Shown here: piece by piece, positions 47,901 to 60,065 of the stretch
Position numbering within the stretch: the stretch's first letter is position 1
Layout of the letters: each line of letters opens with the position of its first letter
Source: Pollenia angustigena
Taxonomy: Eukaryota; Arthropoda; Insecta; Diptera; Polleniidae
Reading direction: 5' to 3'
NCBI GenBank assembly: GCA_930367215.1
Contig: OV884059.1
Span: 64,265,393 to 64,329,392 of the forward strand
Length of the DNA: 64,000 nt
The notes under the pieces: model-generated
Databases searched by the model: none
The model's input: the letters and a program-made list of their open reading frames with translations, nothing else
Told to the model about the DNA's origin: nothing
Position numbers and translations under genes: made by a program

Positions 47901-49215
47901 ATTATTAAAAAAATTTAGCCATTTTTTCTTGTTTGTTTTATAATATTTCAATAATTTTATTTCAAAAAGGGTGGTTTTCAGCGATTTATAGCTAAATTTA
48001 CCTATTATTAAAAAAATTTAGCTATCTTTACTTGTTTGTTTTATAATATTTCAATAATTTCATTTCAAAAAGGGTGGTTTTCAGCGATTTATAGCTAAAT
48101 TTACCTATTATTAAAAAAATTTAGCTATCTTTACTTGTTTGTTTTATAATATTTCAATAATTTTATTTCAAAAAGGGTGGTTTTCAGCGATTTATAGCTA
48201 AATTTACCTATTATTAAAAAAATTTAGCTATTTTTTCTTGTTTGTTTTATAATATTTCAATAATTTTATTTCAAAAAGGGTGGTTTTCAGCGATTTATAG
48301 CTAAATTTACCTATTATTAAAAAAATTTAGCTATCTTTACTTGTTTGTTTTATAATATTTCAATAATTTCATTTCAAAAAGGGTGGTTTTCAGCGATTTA
48401 TAGCTAAATTTACCTATTGTTAAAAAAATTTAGCTATTTTTGCTGTTTGTTTTTAAATATTTCAATAATTTTATTTCAAAAAGGGTGGTTTTTAACGATT
48501 TATAGCTAAATTTACCTATTATTTAAAAAATTTAGCTATTTTTGCTTGTTTGTTTTACAATATTTCAATAATTTTATTTCAAAAAGGGTGGTTTTCAGCG
48601 ATTTATAGCTAAATTTACCTATTGTTAAAAAAATTTAGCTATTTTTGCTGTTTGTTTTATAATATTTCAATAATTTTATTTAAGAAAGGGCGGTTTTTAT
48701 TATAAAAATTTAGCTATTTTTGTTTGTTTGTTTTATAATATTTCAATAATTTTATTTCAAAAAGGGTGGTTTTCAGCGATTTATAGCTAAATTTACCTAT
48801 TGTTAAAAAAATTTAGCTATTTTTGCTGTTTGTTTTATAATATTTCAATAATTTTATTTAAGAAAGGGCGGTTTTTATCGATTGATAACTAAATTTAACT
48901 ATTATTTAAAAAATTTAGCTATTTTTTCTTGTTTGTTTTATAATATTTCAAAATGGGTGGTTTTTTGCGATTAATACCTAAATTTACCTGTTATTAAAAA
49001 AATTTAGCTATTTTTGCTGTTTGTTTTATAATATTTCAATAATTTTATTTAAGAAAGCGTGGTTTTTATCGATTGATGGCTAAATTTAACTATTATTTAA
49101 ACAATTTTGCTATTTTTTTTTTGTTTGTTTTATAATATTTCAATATTTTTATTTAAAAAAGGGTGGTTTTTATCGATTGATAGCTAAATTTAACTATTAT
49201 TTAAAATATTGAGCT
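44945..49215 (+). repeat. Satellite array B, right arm
   Basis: About 4.3 kb of ~103-bp units (GGGTGGTTTTCAGCGATTTA, AGCTAAATTTACCTATTATT, GCTTGTTTGTTTTATAATAT), the mirror of left array B. It is interrupted by an A-type block at 46540-47375 in the same orientation and phase. Longer than the left counterpart (3.1 kb). Confidence 0.95.
46540..47375 (+). repeat. A-type satellite block embedded in array B (right arm only)
   Basis: From 46540 the units change abruptly to A-type (GATTTATGACTAAATATACT, alternating dimer form) and return to B-type at about 47375 (GCGATTAAATTTACCTATTA). Both junctions fall within a monomer, in register. No such block is seen in left array B. Confidence 0.85.
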
Positions 49216-52200
49216 TTTTTATATTTAGTTATAAACCAATTAAAACCAACCTTTTTGAAAAGAAATAATTGAAATATTATAAAACAAACACAAAATTTGT
49301 GTTATACACAATATAAAATAGCTCAATATTTTAAATAGAAAGTATATTAGGACATAAATCGCTAAAGATCACCCTTTTTTAAAAGAAATTATTGAAATAT
49401 TATAAAACAAACACAATATAAAAAAGCTCAATATTTTAAATATAAAGTATATTTAGTCATAAATCGCTAAAAACCACCCTTTTTGAAAATAAATTATTGA
49501 ATTAATATTAATGAAACACAATAAAAAATAGCTCAAACTTTTAAATGGAATGTATATTTAGACATAAATCGCTAAAATCGCTCTTTTTAAAAAGAAATTA
49601 TTGAAATATTATAACACAAACACAATATAAAATCGCACAATATTTTATATAGAAAGTATATATAGTCATAAATCGCTAAAAACCACCCTTTTTGAAAAGA
49701 AATTACTGAATTATTATTAATGAAACACAATAAAAAATAGCTCAAAATTTTAAATGGAAAGTATATTTAGACATAAATCGCTAAAATCGACCTTTTTAAA
49801 AAGAAATTATTGAAATATTATAACACAAACACAACATAAAATAGCACAATATTTTAAATAGAAAGTATATTTAGTCATAAATCGCTAAAAACCACCCTTT
49901 TTGAAAAGAAATTATTGAATTATTATTAATGAAACACAATAAAAAATAGCTCAAAATTTTAAATGGAAAGTATATTAAGACATAAATCGCTAAAATCGCT
50001 CTTTTTAGAAAGAAAGTATTGAAATATTATAACACAATATAAAATGGCACAATATTTTAAATAGAAAGTATATTTAGACATAAATCCCTAAAATCGCTCT
50101 TTTAAAAAGAAATTATTGAAATATTATAACACAAACACAATATAAAATAGCACAATATTTTAAATATAAAGTATATTTAGTCATAAATCGTTAAAAACCA
50201 CCCTTTTTGAAAAGAAATTATTGAATTATTATTAATGAAACACAATAAAAAATAGCTCCAAATTTTAAATGGAAAGTATATTTAGACATAAATCGCTAAA
50301 ATCGACCTTTTTAAAAAGAAATTATCGAAATATTATAACACAAACATAATATAAAATAGCACAATATTTTAAATAGAAAGTATATTTAGTCATAAATCGC
50401 TAAAAAGCACCCTTTTTGAAAAGAAATTATTGAATTATTATTAATGTAACACAATAAAAAATAGCTCAAAATTTTAAATGGAAAGTATATTTAGACATAA
50501 ATCACTAAAATCTACCTTTTTAAAAAGAAATTATTGAAATATTATAACACAAACACAATATAAAATAGCACAATATTTTAAATAGAAAGTATATTTAGTC
50601 ATAAATCGCTAAAAACCACCCTTTTTGAAAAGAAATTATTGAATTATTAATAATGAAACACAATAAAAAATAGCTCAAAATTTTAAATGGAAAGTATATT
50701 TAGACATAAATCACTAAAATCGACCTTTTTAAAAAGATATTATTGAAATATTATAACACAAACACAATATAAAATAGCACAATATTTTAAATAGAAAGTA
50801 TATTTAGTCATAAATCGCTAAAAACCACCCTTTTTGAAAAGAAATTATTGAATTATTATTAATGAAACACAATAAAAAATAGCTCAAAATTTTAAATGGA
50901 AAGTATATTTAGACATAAATCGCTAAAATCGCTCTTTTTAAAAAGAAATTATTGAAATATTATAACACAATATAAAATGGCACAATATTTAAAATAGAAA
51001 GTATATTTAGACATAAATCGCTAAAATCGCCCTTTTTAAAAAGTAATTATTGAAATATTATAACACAAACACAATATAAAATAGCACAATATTTTAAATA
51101 GAAAGTATATTTAGTCATAAATCGCTAAAAACCACCCTTTTTGAAAAGAAATTATTGAATTATTATTAATGAAACACAATAAAAAATAGCTCAAAATTTT
51201 AAATGGAAAGTATATTTAGACATAAATCGCTAAAATCGCTCTTTTTAGAAAGAAATTATTGAAATATTATAACACAATATAAAATGGCACAATATTTAAA
51301 ATAGAAAGTATATTTAGACATAAATCGCTAAAATCGCCCTTTTTAAAAAGTAATTATTGAAATATTATAACACAAACACAATATAAAATAGCACAATATT
51401 TTAAATAGAAAGTATATTTAGTCATAAATCGCTAAAAACCACCCTTTTTGATATGAAATTATTGAATTATTATTAATGAAACACAATAAAAAATAGCTCA
51501 AAATTTTTAAATGGAAAGTATATTTAGACATAAATCGCTAAAATCGCTCTTTTTAAAAAGAAATTATTGAAATATTATAACACAAACACAATATAAAATA
51601 GCACAATATTTTAAATATAAAGTATATTTAGTCATAAATCGTTAAAAACCACCCTTTTTGAAATGAAATTATTGAATTATTATTAATGAAACACAATAAA
51701 AAATAGCTCAAAATTTTAAAAAGAAAGTATATTTAGTTATAAACCAATAAAAACCGCCCTTTTTGAAAAGAAATAATTTAAATATTATAAAACAAACACA
51801 ATATAAAATAGCACAATATTTTAAATAGAAGGTATATTTAGACATAAAGCGCTAAAATCACCCTTTTTAAAAAGAAATTATTGAAATATTATAACACAAA
51901 CACAATATAAAATAGCACAATATTTTAAATAGAAAGTATATTTAGACATAAATCCCTAAAATCGCCCTTTTTAAAAATAAATTATTGAAATATTATAACA
52001 CAATACAAAATAGCACAATATTTTAAATAGAAGGTATATTTAGACATAAAGCGCTAAAATCACCCTTTTTGAAAAGAAATTATTGAATTATTAATAATGA
52101 AACACAATAAAAAATAGCTCAAAATTTTAAATGGAAAGTATATTTAGACATAAATCACTAAAATCGACCTTTTTAAAAAGAAATTATTGAAATATTATAA

Positions 52201-55200
52201 CACAAACACAATATAAAATAGCACAATATTTTAAATAGAAAGTATATTTAGTCATAAATCGCTAAAAACCACCCTTTTTGAAAAGAAATTATTGAATTAT
52301 TATTAATGAAACACAATAAAAAATAGCTCAAAATTTTAAATGGAAAGTATATTTAGACATAAATCGCTAACATCGCTCTTTTTAGAAAGAAATTATTGAA
52401 ATATTATAACACAATATAAAATGGCACAATATTTTAAATAGAAAGTATATTTAGACATAAATCGCTAAACTCGCCCTTTTTAAAAAGTAATTATTGAAAT
52501 ATTATAACACAAACACAATATAAAATAGCACAATATTTTAAATAGAAAGTATATTTAGTCATAAATCGCTAAAAACCACCCTTTTTGATATGAAATTATT
52601 GAATTATTATTAATGAAACACAATAAAAAATAGCTCAAAATTTTTAAATGGAAAGTATATTTAGACATAAATCGCTAAAATCGCTCTTTTTAAAAAGAAA
52701 TTATTGAAATATTATAACACAAACACAATATAAAATAGCACAATATTTTAAATATAAAGTATATTTAGTCATAAATCGTTAAAAACCACCCTTTTTGAAA
52801 TGAAATTATTGAATTATTATTAATGAAACACAATAAAAAATAGCTCAAAATTTTAAAAAGAAAGTATATTTAGTTATAAACCAATAAAAACCGCCCTTTT
52901 TGAAAAGAAATAATTTAAATATTATAAAACAAACACAATATAAAATAGCACAATATTTTAAATAGAAGGTATATTTAGACATAAAGCGCTAAAATCACCC
53001 TTTTTAAAAAGAAATTATTGAAATATTATAACACAAACACAATATAAAATAGCACAATATTTTAAATAGAAAGTATATTTAGACATAAATCCCTAAAATC
53101 GCCCTTTTTAAAAATAAATTATTGAAATATTATAACACAATATAAAATAGCACAATATTTTAAATAGAAAGTATATTTAGTCATAAATCCCAAAAATCGC
53201 CCTTTTTGAAAAGAAATTATTGAAATATGGTAAAACAAATACAAAAAAAATAGCTCAATATTTTAAATAGAAAGTATTTTTAGTCATAAATCGCTAAAAA
53301 GCACCCTTTTTGAAATAAAATTATTGAATTATTATTAATGAAACACAATAAAAAATAGCTCAAAATTTTAAATAGAAAGTATATTTAGTTATAAACCAAT
53401 AAAAACCGCCCTTTTTGAAAAGAAATTATTGAAATATGGTAAAACAAACACAATAAAAAATAGCTCAATATTTTAAATAGAAAGTATATTTTGTTATAAA
53501 CCAATAAATACCACCCTTTTTGAAAAAATGATTGAAATAATATAACAGAAACGCAATAAAAAATAGCTCAATATTTTAAATAGAAATTATATTTAGTTTT
53601 AAATCGCTAAAAACCACCCTTTTTGAAAAGAAATTATTGAATTATTATTAATGAAACACAATAAAAAATAGCTCCAAATTTTAAATAGAAAGTATATTTA
53701 GACATAAATCGCTAAAATCGACCTTTTTAAAAAGAAATTATCGAAATATTATAACACAAACACAATATAAAATAGCACAATATTTTAAATAGAAAGTATA
53801 TTTAGTCATAAATCGCTAAAAACCACCCTTTTTGAAAAGAAATTATTGAATTATTATTAATGAAACACAATAAAAAATAGCTCAAAATTTTAAATGGAAA
53901 GTATATTTAGACATAAATCGCTAAAATCGCTCTTTTTAGAAAGAAATTATTGAAATATTATAACACAATATAAAATGGCACAATATTTTAAATAGAAAGT
54001 ATATTTAGACATAAATCGCTAAAATCGCCCTTTTTAAAAAGAAATTATTGAAATATTATAACACAAACACAATATAAAATAGCACAATATTTTAAATAGA
54101 AAGTATATTTAGTCATAAATCGCTAAAAACCACCCTTTTTGAAAAGAAATTATTGAATTATTATTAATGAAACACAATAAAAAATAGCTCAAAATTTTAA
54201 ATGGAAAGTATATTTAGACATAAATCGCTAAAATCGCTCTTTTTAGAAAGAAATTATTGAAATATTATAACACAATATAAAATGGCACAATATTTTAAAT
54301 AGAAAGTATATTTAGACATAAATCGCTAAAATCGCCCTTTTTAAAAAGTAATTATTGAAATATTATAACACAAACACAATATAAAATAGCACAATATTTT
54401 AAATAGAAAGTATATTTAGTCATAAATCGCTAAAAACCACCCTTTTTGATATGAAATTATTGAATTATTATTAATGAAACACAATAAAAAATAGCTCAAA
54501 ATTTTTAAATGGAAAGTATATTTAGACATAAATCGCTAAAATCGCTCTTTTTAAAAAGAAATTATTGAAATATTATAACACAAACACAATATAAAATAGC
54601 ACAATATTTTAAATATAAAGTATATTTAGTCATAAATCGTTAAAAACCACCCTTTTTGAAATGAAATTATTGAATTATTATTAATGAAACACAATAAAAA
54701 ATAGCTCAAAATTTTAAAAAGAAAGTATATTTAGTTATAAACCAATAAAAACCGCCCTTTTTGAAAAGAAATAATTTAAATATTATAAAACAAACACAAT
54801 ATAAAATAGCACAATATTTTAAATAGAAGGTATATTTAGACATAAAGCGCTAAAATCACCCTTTTTAAAAAGAAATTATTGAAATATTATAACACAAACA
54901 CAATATAAAATAGCACAATATTTTAAATAGAAAGTATATTTAGACATAAATCCCTAAAATCGCCCTTTTTAAAAATAAATTATTGAAATATTATAACACA
55001 ATATAAAATAGCACAATATTTTAAATAGAAAGTATATTTAGTCATAAATCCCTAAAATCGCCCTTTTTGAAAAAAAATTATTGAAATATGGTAAAACAAA
55101 CACAAAAAAAATAGCTCAATATTTTAAATAGAAAGTATTTTTAGTCATAAATCGCTAAAAAGCACCCTTTTTGAAATAAAATTATTGAATTATTATTAAT

Positions 55201-55500
55201 GAAACACAATAAAAAATAGCTCAAAATTTTAAATAGAAAGTATATTTAGTTATAAACCAATAAAAACCGCCCTTTTTGAAAAGAAATTATTGAAATATGG
55301 TAAAACAAACACAATAAAAAATAGCTCAATATTTTAAATAGAAAGTATATTTTGTTATAAACCAATAAATACCACCCTTTTTGAAAAAATGATTGAAATA
55401 ATATAACAGAAACGCAATAAAAAATAGCTCAATATTTTAAATAGAAATTATATTTAGTTATAAATCGCTAAAAAACACCCTTTTTGAAAAGAAATTATTG
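49216..55500 (-). repeat. Satellite array A, right arm (inverted)
   Basis: About 6.3 kb of A-type dimers in reverse orientation. More heterogeneous than the left array: rarer monomers (ACCAATAAAAACCGCCC, ATAAAGCGCTAAAATC) recur at long intervals. The marker TTGATATGAAATTATTG occurs near 51450, 52587 and 54448, so segments of about 1.14 and 1.86 kb have been duplicated. No genes. Confidence 0.95.
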
Positions 55501-55549
55501 AAATTTTATATAATTTAGCGATAAAACGCCAAAAAGTTTTACTAATAAA

Positions 55550-57295
55550 TTTTATTTAAATTCGCTGGTTTTGACAAGAAAATTGCTACATTAGCAGCAG
55601 TGTAGAAATAAACACACAGAGTTGCACTTGAACAGCGTTGCCATTTGTCATATTTTCCCTTTTTTTTAAATATTGTTAGACGTACACATGTTTAAAATTT
55701 GTATAAAGATTTTTGTCAATATATAATCTAATCTTTGCAGTATATTAGATGAAAACGTTAAGTGAAGTTAAGTGCAACAAAGCTATCTTAGATTCTATCT
55801 GCTTTATTACTGTAACGTTGTTTAATTTTGTTTACTCCTTCAATACTTCATACCTTAACGATCACAAATGTATTCTTTAAGGTGCTGAAGTATCTAAAAA
55901 TGATGAAATCGACTTTAGTGTTCACTGTTCAAAGTCTTATATTGAATTATGCAATGTTCTGTTCAAAAGTTAAATTTTAATAACGACCGTCTGTAACAAG
56001 TTGTAGTTTTACTTTTTATTACTTTAAGCACTTTTTATTCTATAATGAATTGGCTCTAAAAAAATTTTATTGTATTTTATTATTAATAAAAATGTACCAT
56101 GGTTTTTTATGCACCCGTTACATGCTCTTTATCTCGGAAACCATTTAGCATTTTGTTTTCTTGTCTTCACCATAATCTTAGCTATAAACTGGGAGAAGGA
56201 AAGCTTAAAACAAAATAAGCGTAAAAACAGTATTTAGTGAATTAAAATTGCTAAAATATTAAATTTTTAAATATTTTGCACTATTTTTGGCCCATAGTCC
56301 AATTTTTCAAACTCTTTCTCGTGTGGAATTTCTCGAAGTACTTTTCGTAACCAACGAAACTTTTGCGTTTTGCTAGTTTTTATTTTATTTTTCTCATGTC
56401 TAAATCTCGGAAAGCAATTATTTTCGCCATAATTGTAGCTATAGACTCTTAGAAAATAAGTAGAACAAAATAACATTCACATTTTTCAGTTGTATTTTTT
56501 TATCGGAAATTCGTGAAATTTATGAAATACATTGCAAAAGGTAAAAACGTAAATTATCCAATAATAATTTTTTACACATATTTCGAATTTTCGATATAAA
56601 TACAGCTGAAAAATGTAAAAAAGAATTATGATGTTCTAAAGAATTTTGAATTATATTATAAGAATTATTTTTTCTGAATAGAACTTTACTAAAGTATCCA
56701 CAGTTTGGCCGCGGCGGGCCATGAATGTTAAAAAAATAAATTAAAATTTGTCGACATTTTAGCAATTCTATGGCGCTAGCTGCAGTTTTTTTGCGTTAGT
56801 TCGTTATACAATTTTTGTCTCCTAGTGTAAAGCTGCAATTATTAAAACAAAATCATAATTGGTTTCTGAAAAATATGCATGTTTAAAAAATTAAAAATCA
56901 AGGGTTAGCCAAAATTTTCAAAAAGTACAAATTTGTAACAGCTTTCTCTTCAGATGTACTATATTTGTTTGCTGTCTCTATGATAAGGAACACAATTGCA
57001 CCGTATGAACGTAGTAGTCTACGACGTAGATACAATGTGAAAGTAATATGTATACTTTTGTATACAAAGGCACACAATAGCTGGCGCAAATCTAAAAGCG
57101 TATCTACGTCGTTCGTCGCCTTATAGAAAATTCAGACGGGGGCTTTTACAACTTCTCTTTTGGTTTGGTGGCTAACGGTTAAGTGAAGATAGAGGGGTAA
57201 ACAAAAATACTTGGTTTGTGTTTTTCATGACTTTTACTCAGATTTATCTTTCAACTTATTTATTTTCTTATCGTTACGTTTTATAAATTGAAAAT
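55550..57295. repeat. Boundary module copy 5 and spacer (right arm)
   Basis: The boundary motif lies at 55611-55650 (AACACACAGAGTTGCA, then CAGCGTTGCCATTTGTCA). The rest mirrors 26760-28620, with a ~130-bp deletion near 56472-56476. The open frames are mirrored copies of those in the left arm and have no motif. Confidence 0.6.
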
Positions 57296-57296
57296 A

Positions 57297-57421
57297 CAGT
57301 AAGTCCTCGATCATCCATAGCAACAATTTTGAGTAGTTTTTTGTGTGTTTCTAATTAAGTTACAAACGAATAGTGTTGCATCTGCCGGTTAATCGAATGA
57401 CAGATAATCGAGGCGCTTCTG
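57297..57421. mobile_element. Short decayed pogo-like MITE (right arm)
   Basis: Mirror of 26621-26745: CAGTAAGTCCTCGATCATCC to the inverted GATAATCGAGGCGCTTCTG. Function lost. Confidence 0.5.
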
Positions 57422-58306
57422 CAAATAAAAAATACGTAACTTTAAATCATCGTATAAACACAAAGGATTTTTTAAAGTTGCTGGAGAAGGGAAATAAAAA
57501 TTGAAAATTTAAATTAAATTATTTTTGTGTTCTCAAATTGAATATTTGATAACAACATAAACCAAGGAAAAAATTAACAAAAATTTAGATTTTTTTAAGA
57601 TTATTTTCAAAAGAAAACTCGATTTGTGTACGACGGAATTGTAAGTAAATAGATCGTGTTTTAAAAAATGTACGACCGTTAACTTACGTTCTTAAGTGGC
57701 TCATACACTTGCAATAAAATTGTTAAATTTTAAGTATTGTACAATTATATCGATGTGTATGTGATATTCGAAGGTAACACATTATATTGGCAACAATCAA
57801 AAGACATTTGATTTGTATTGCACAACGAAAAGAAACTGAAATTTGTTGCTAAAATTGTACAATGCTGTTGATGTTATTCATAAAGGTTATGTATGTACAC
57901 CTTTTTTTTAATGAAAGTTGAGCAATATTTAAATTTAAACCATTGTGCGACTTATTGCATAATTTACGACAAAATGGAAATAATATGGCGAATATCATAT
58001 CCAATAATATTGCAAGTGTATGGGCCGCTTTACAACGTTCTTATGTGTTTTTGCTGCCTTTATCGTAAAGAACATAGGTTTCAATTTTAAGCAAAATTGT
58101 TAAAAACAAGTGTTTACAAAAAGTACCCAAAGGTAGGACTTTTTACACCTGTTTTATCTTCTTGTCTTTTTTCCTAAACCTTTGCGTAGCAATTACAAAT
58201 AAACACACAGAGGGAAGTCAAAAAAAACCACATAAAAAGATATAAGAAAATTAAATAAAAAAAATATATTTTTATTTTAAAAAAATTGATAACAAGAAAC
58301 TATTTA

Positions 58307-58810
58307 CAGTCAAATCCCGATAAGTCGTACCCCGGTAAATCGTTATTCCCGATAACTGTCGGTCCTTTGAAAAAATCTCGTTATTTCGTAAAATTTCCAT
58401 ACATTTTGGTCCCCTCGCTAATTATAAATTTTTTTCAAATAAAATCTTCTTTATCTCTTATAAATCGTAATTGTTTGCTAACTACCACTTATCATTCATA
58501 ATAAAAACAACAGAAACATGGAAAGAATAATTTTTTGTTTACCGCTTTGTTTTTTGTGGGTTTTTGCTTGTGTCTGTGTTTATTTTCTTAATATCAGTTT
58601 GTTACATGTATAATTTTTATATATTTTATTTTCAACAATTGTTTTTTATGTTTTTTTTTTATCGTTTTAGTAAATAAATTGAAAAACCCCTTTAATTCGT
58701 ATTTTTTTTATTTTAACCCCGTTAAATCGAAAGCCCGCTAAATCAAAAGCCCCTATAATTCGTAGGAAATTGCTGGTCCCTTGCGATTACGAATTATCGG
58801 GATTCTACTG
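58307..58810. mobile_element. pogo-like MITE, uninterrupted (right arm)
   Basis: CAGTCAAATCCCGATAAGTC to the inverted GAATTATCGGGATTCTACTG, 504 bp with TA flanks. It is the counterpart of 24628-25760 without the nested MITE; the empty TA is at 58622-58623. A short open frame at 58286-58501 is chance. Confidence 0.7.
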
Positions 58811-59126
58811 TATTTCAAAAATAAAAACATAATTCATATAAGCAGATCTTTAAAATGACACATATCGCTTTTGTTCAACAATAGTGTATTAATCCAACAT
58901 TTCTGTTTAAATTCATATTTGGTATAGATTTGGTAACGACAAAATATATATTATGGAAAAAATTCAGACTCATCGTAATATCTTACTTTGGAGACGCAAA
59001 AATTTCCAATATTTTGCTCTTTCCATTAAATATGTTCCTTAAAGTTTAAACGTAGTAGGTCAATCCACTCACTAAGTGTGAGTTAATTGGTAAAAAAGTG
59101 CGAGTGTGTTAAGGGGTACACATTAA

Positions 59127-59274
59127 GTCCCAATTCACACGTTGCAAGTCTTATTGATCAGCTTGCTACTTTATAACGAGAGTGAAGAGAGGAAAATAAA
59201 CGTTTCTCTCTCAATCTCTCCCGCCTATAAGGTAGCAAGCTGGTCAATAAGACTTGCAACGTGTGAATTGGCAC
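59127..59274. mobile_element. 148-bp hairpin MITE with TAA flanks (right arm)
   Basis: Mirror of 24130-24277 and exactly the same length. Flanked by TAA at 59124-59126 and 59275-59277. The left arm has about 36 extra bases just beyond this MITE (near 24291-24330) that the right arm lacks. Confidence 0.65.
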
Positions 59275-59550
59275 TAAGGGGTACACAAAACTCAAAAACG
59301 TTGCACTAATAAAGGACAGATAAAATATAAGATCGGTCAAAAGCAAAAAATCATCATATAATAGTCATCCAATATACAGCAAATTTAATTGTATCAGCCG
59401 TTTAAAAAAATAAAATAAGTTTAAAATAGGTTTTAAGGCAGAATGTTCATGCGCTGTAATTCACAGTAATTTTTTATGAATACGGCAGGATATTTTTAAA
59501 AACCTTCTTTAACTTTAAAACTTCGTAAATAAAAAAAGAGGGACAATTTT

Positions 59551-59587
59551 TCACAATGGCAACGCTGATGTAATGCAACTCTGTGTG
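59551..59587. repeat. Boundary module copy 6 (right arm, outer)
   Basis: CACAATGGCAACGCTGATG and AATGCAACTCTGTGTG: the inverted counterpart of copy 1 at 23817-23852. Confidence 0.6.
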
Positions 59588-60065
59588 CAATTTTGTACAC
59601 TAGCACATTCTTACATTAATATGTATTACAGTGTTACCAGTGAAATTTCGAGAAAGATACATTTTAGTTTCCAAAATGATACCCTTTTTCCCAAATAGAT
59701 ACATTTTGAAAAAAATTTGAATATCCATTTCTAACGTTCTAACTTTTATTAACATAACATTTTTATTTTATATTTAATGACTATTTTTAAGATAATGATA
59801 TCATATAAATTCATTTTTATATCTATTTAAGTCATAAATATAGGGTACCTATGTAATTTATAAGCAAACATTAAAATAATTTAAATGTAACTATCTTTGG
59901 ATGTTATTAAAACAAATTGGATGTTATTAATTTATAAAAATTAACATATACACAAGAATAAGCAGACGACAGAAGAACTTAGAAAACTTAACAGCAAAAT
60001 AAAACAATTTAGTTGTCACTGTTTTTTAGTATTCATAACAAAATATCTTTGAAAAACTTTCCCAG

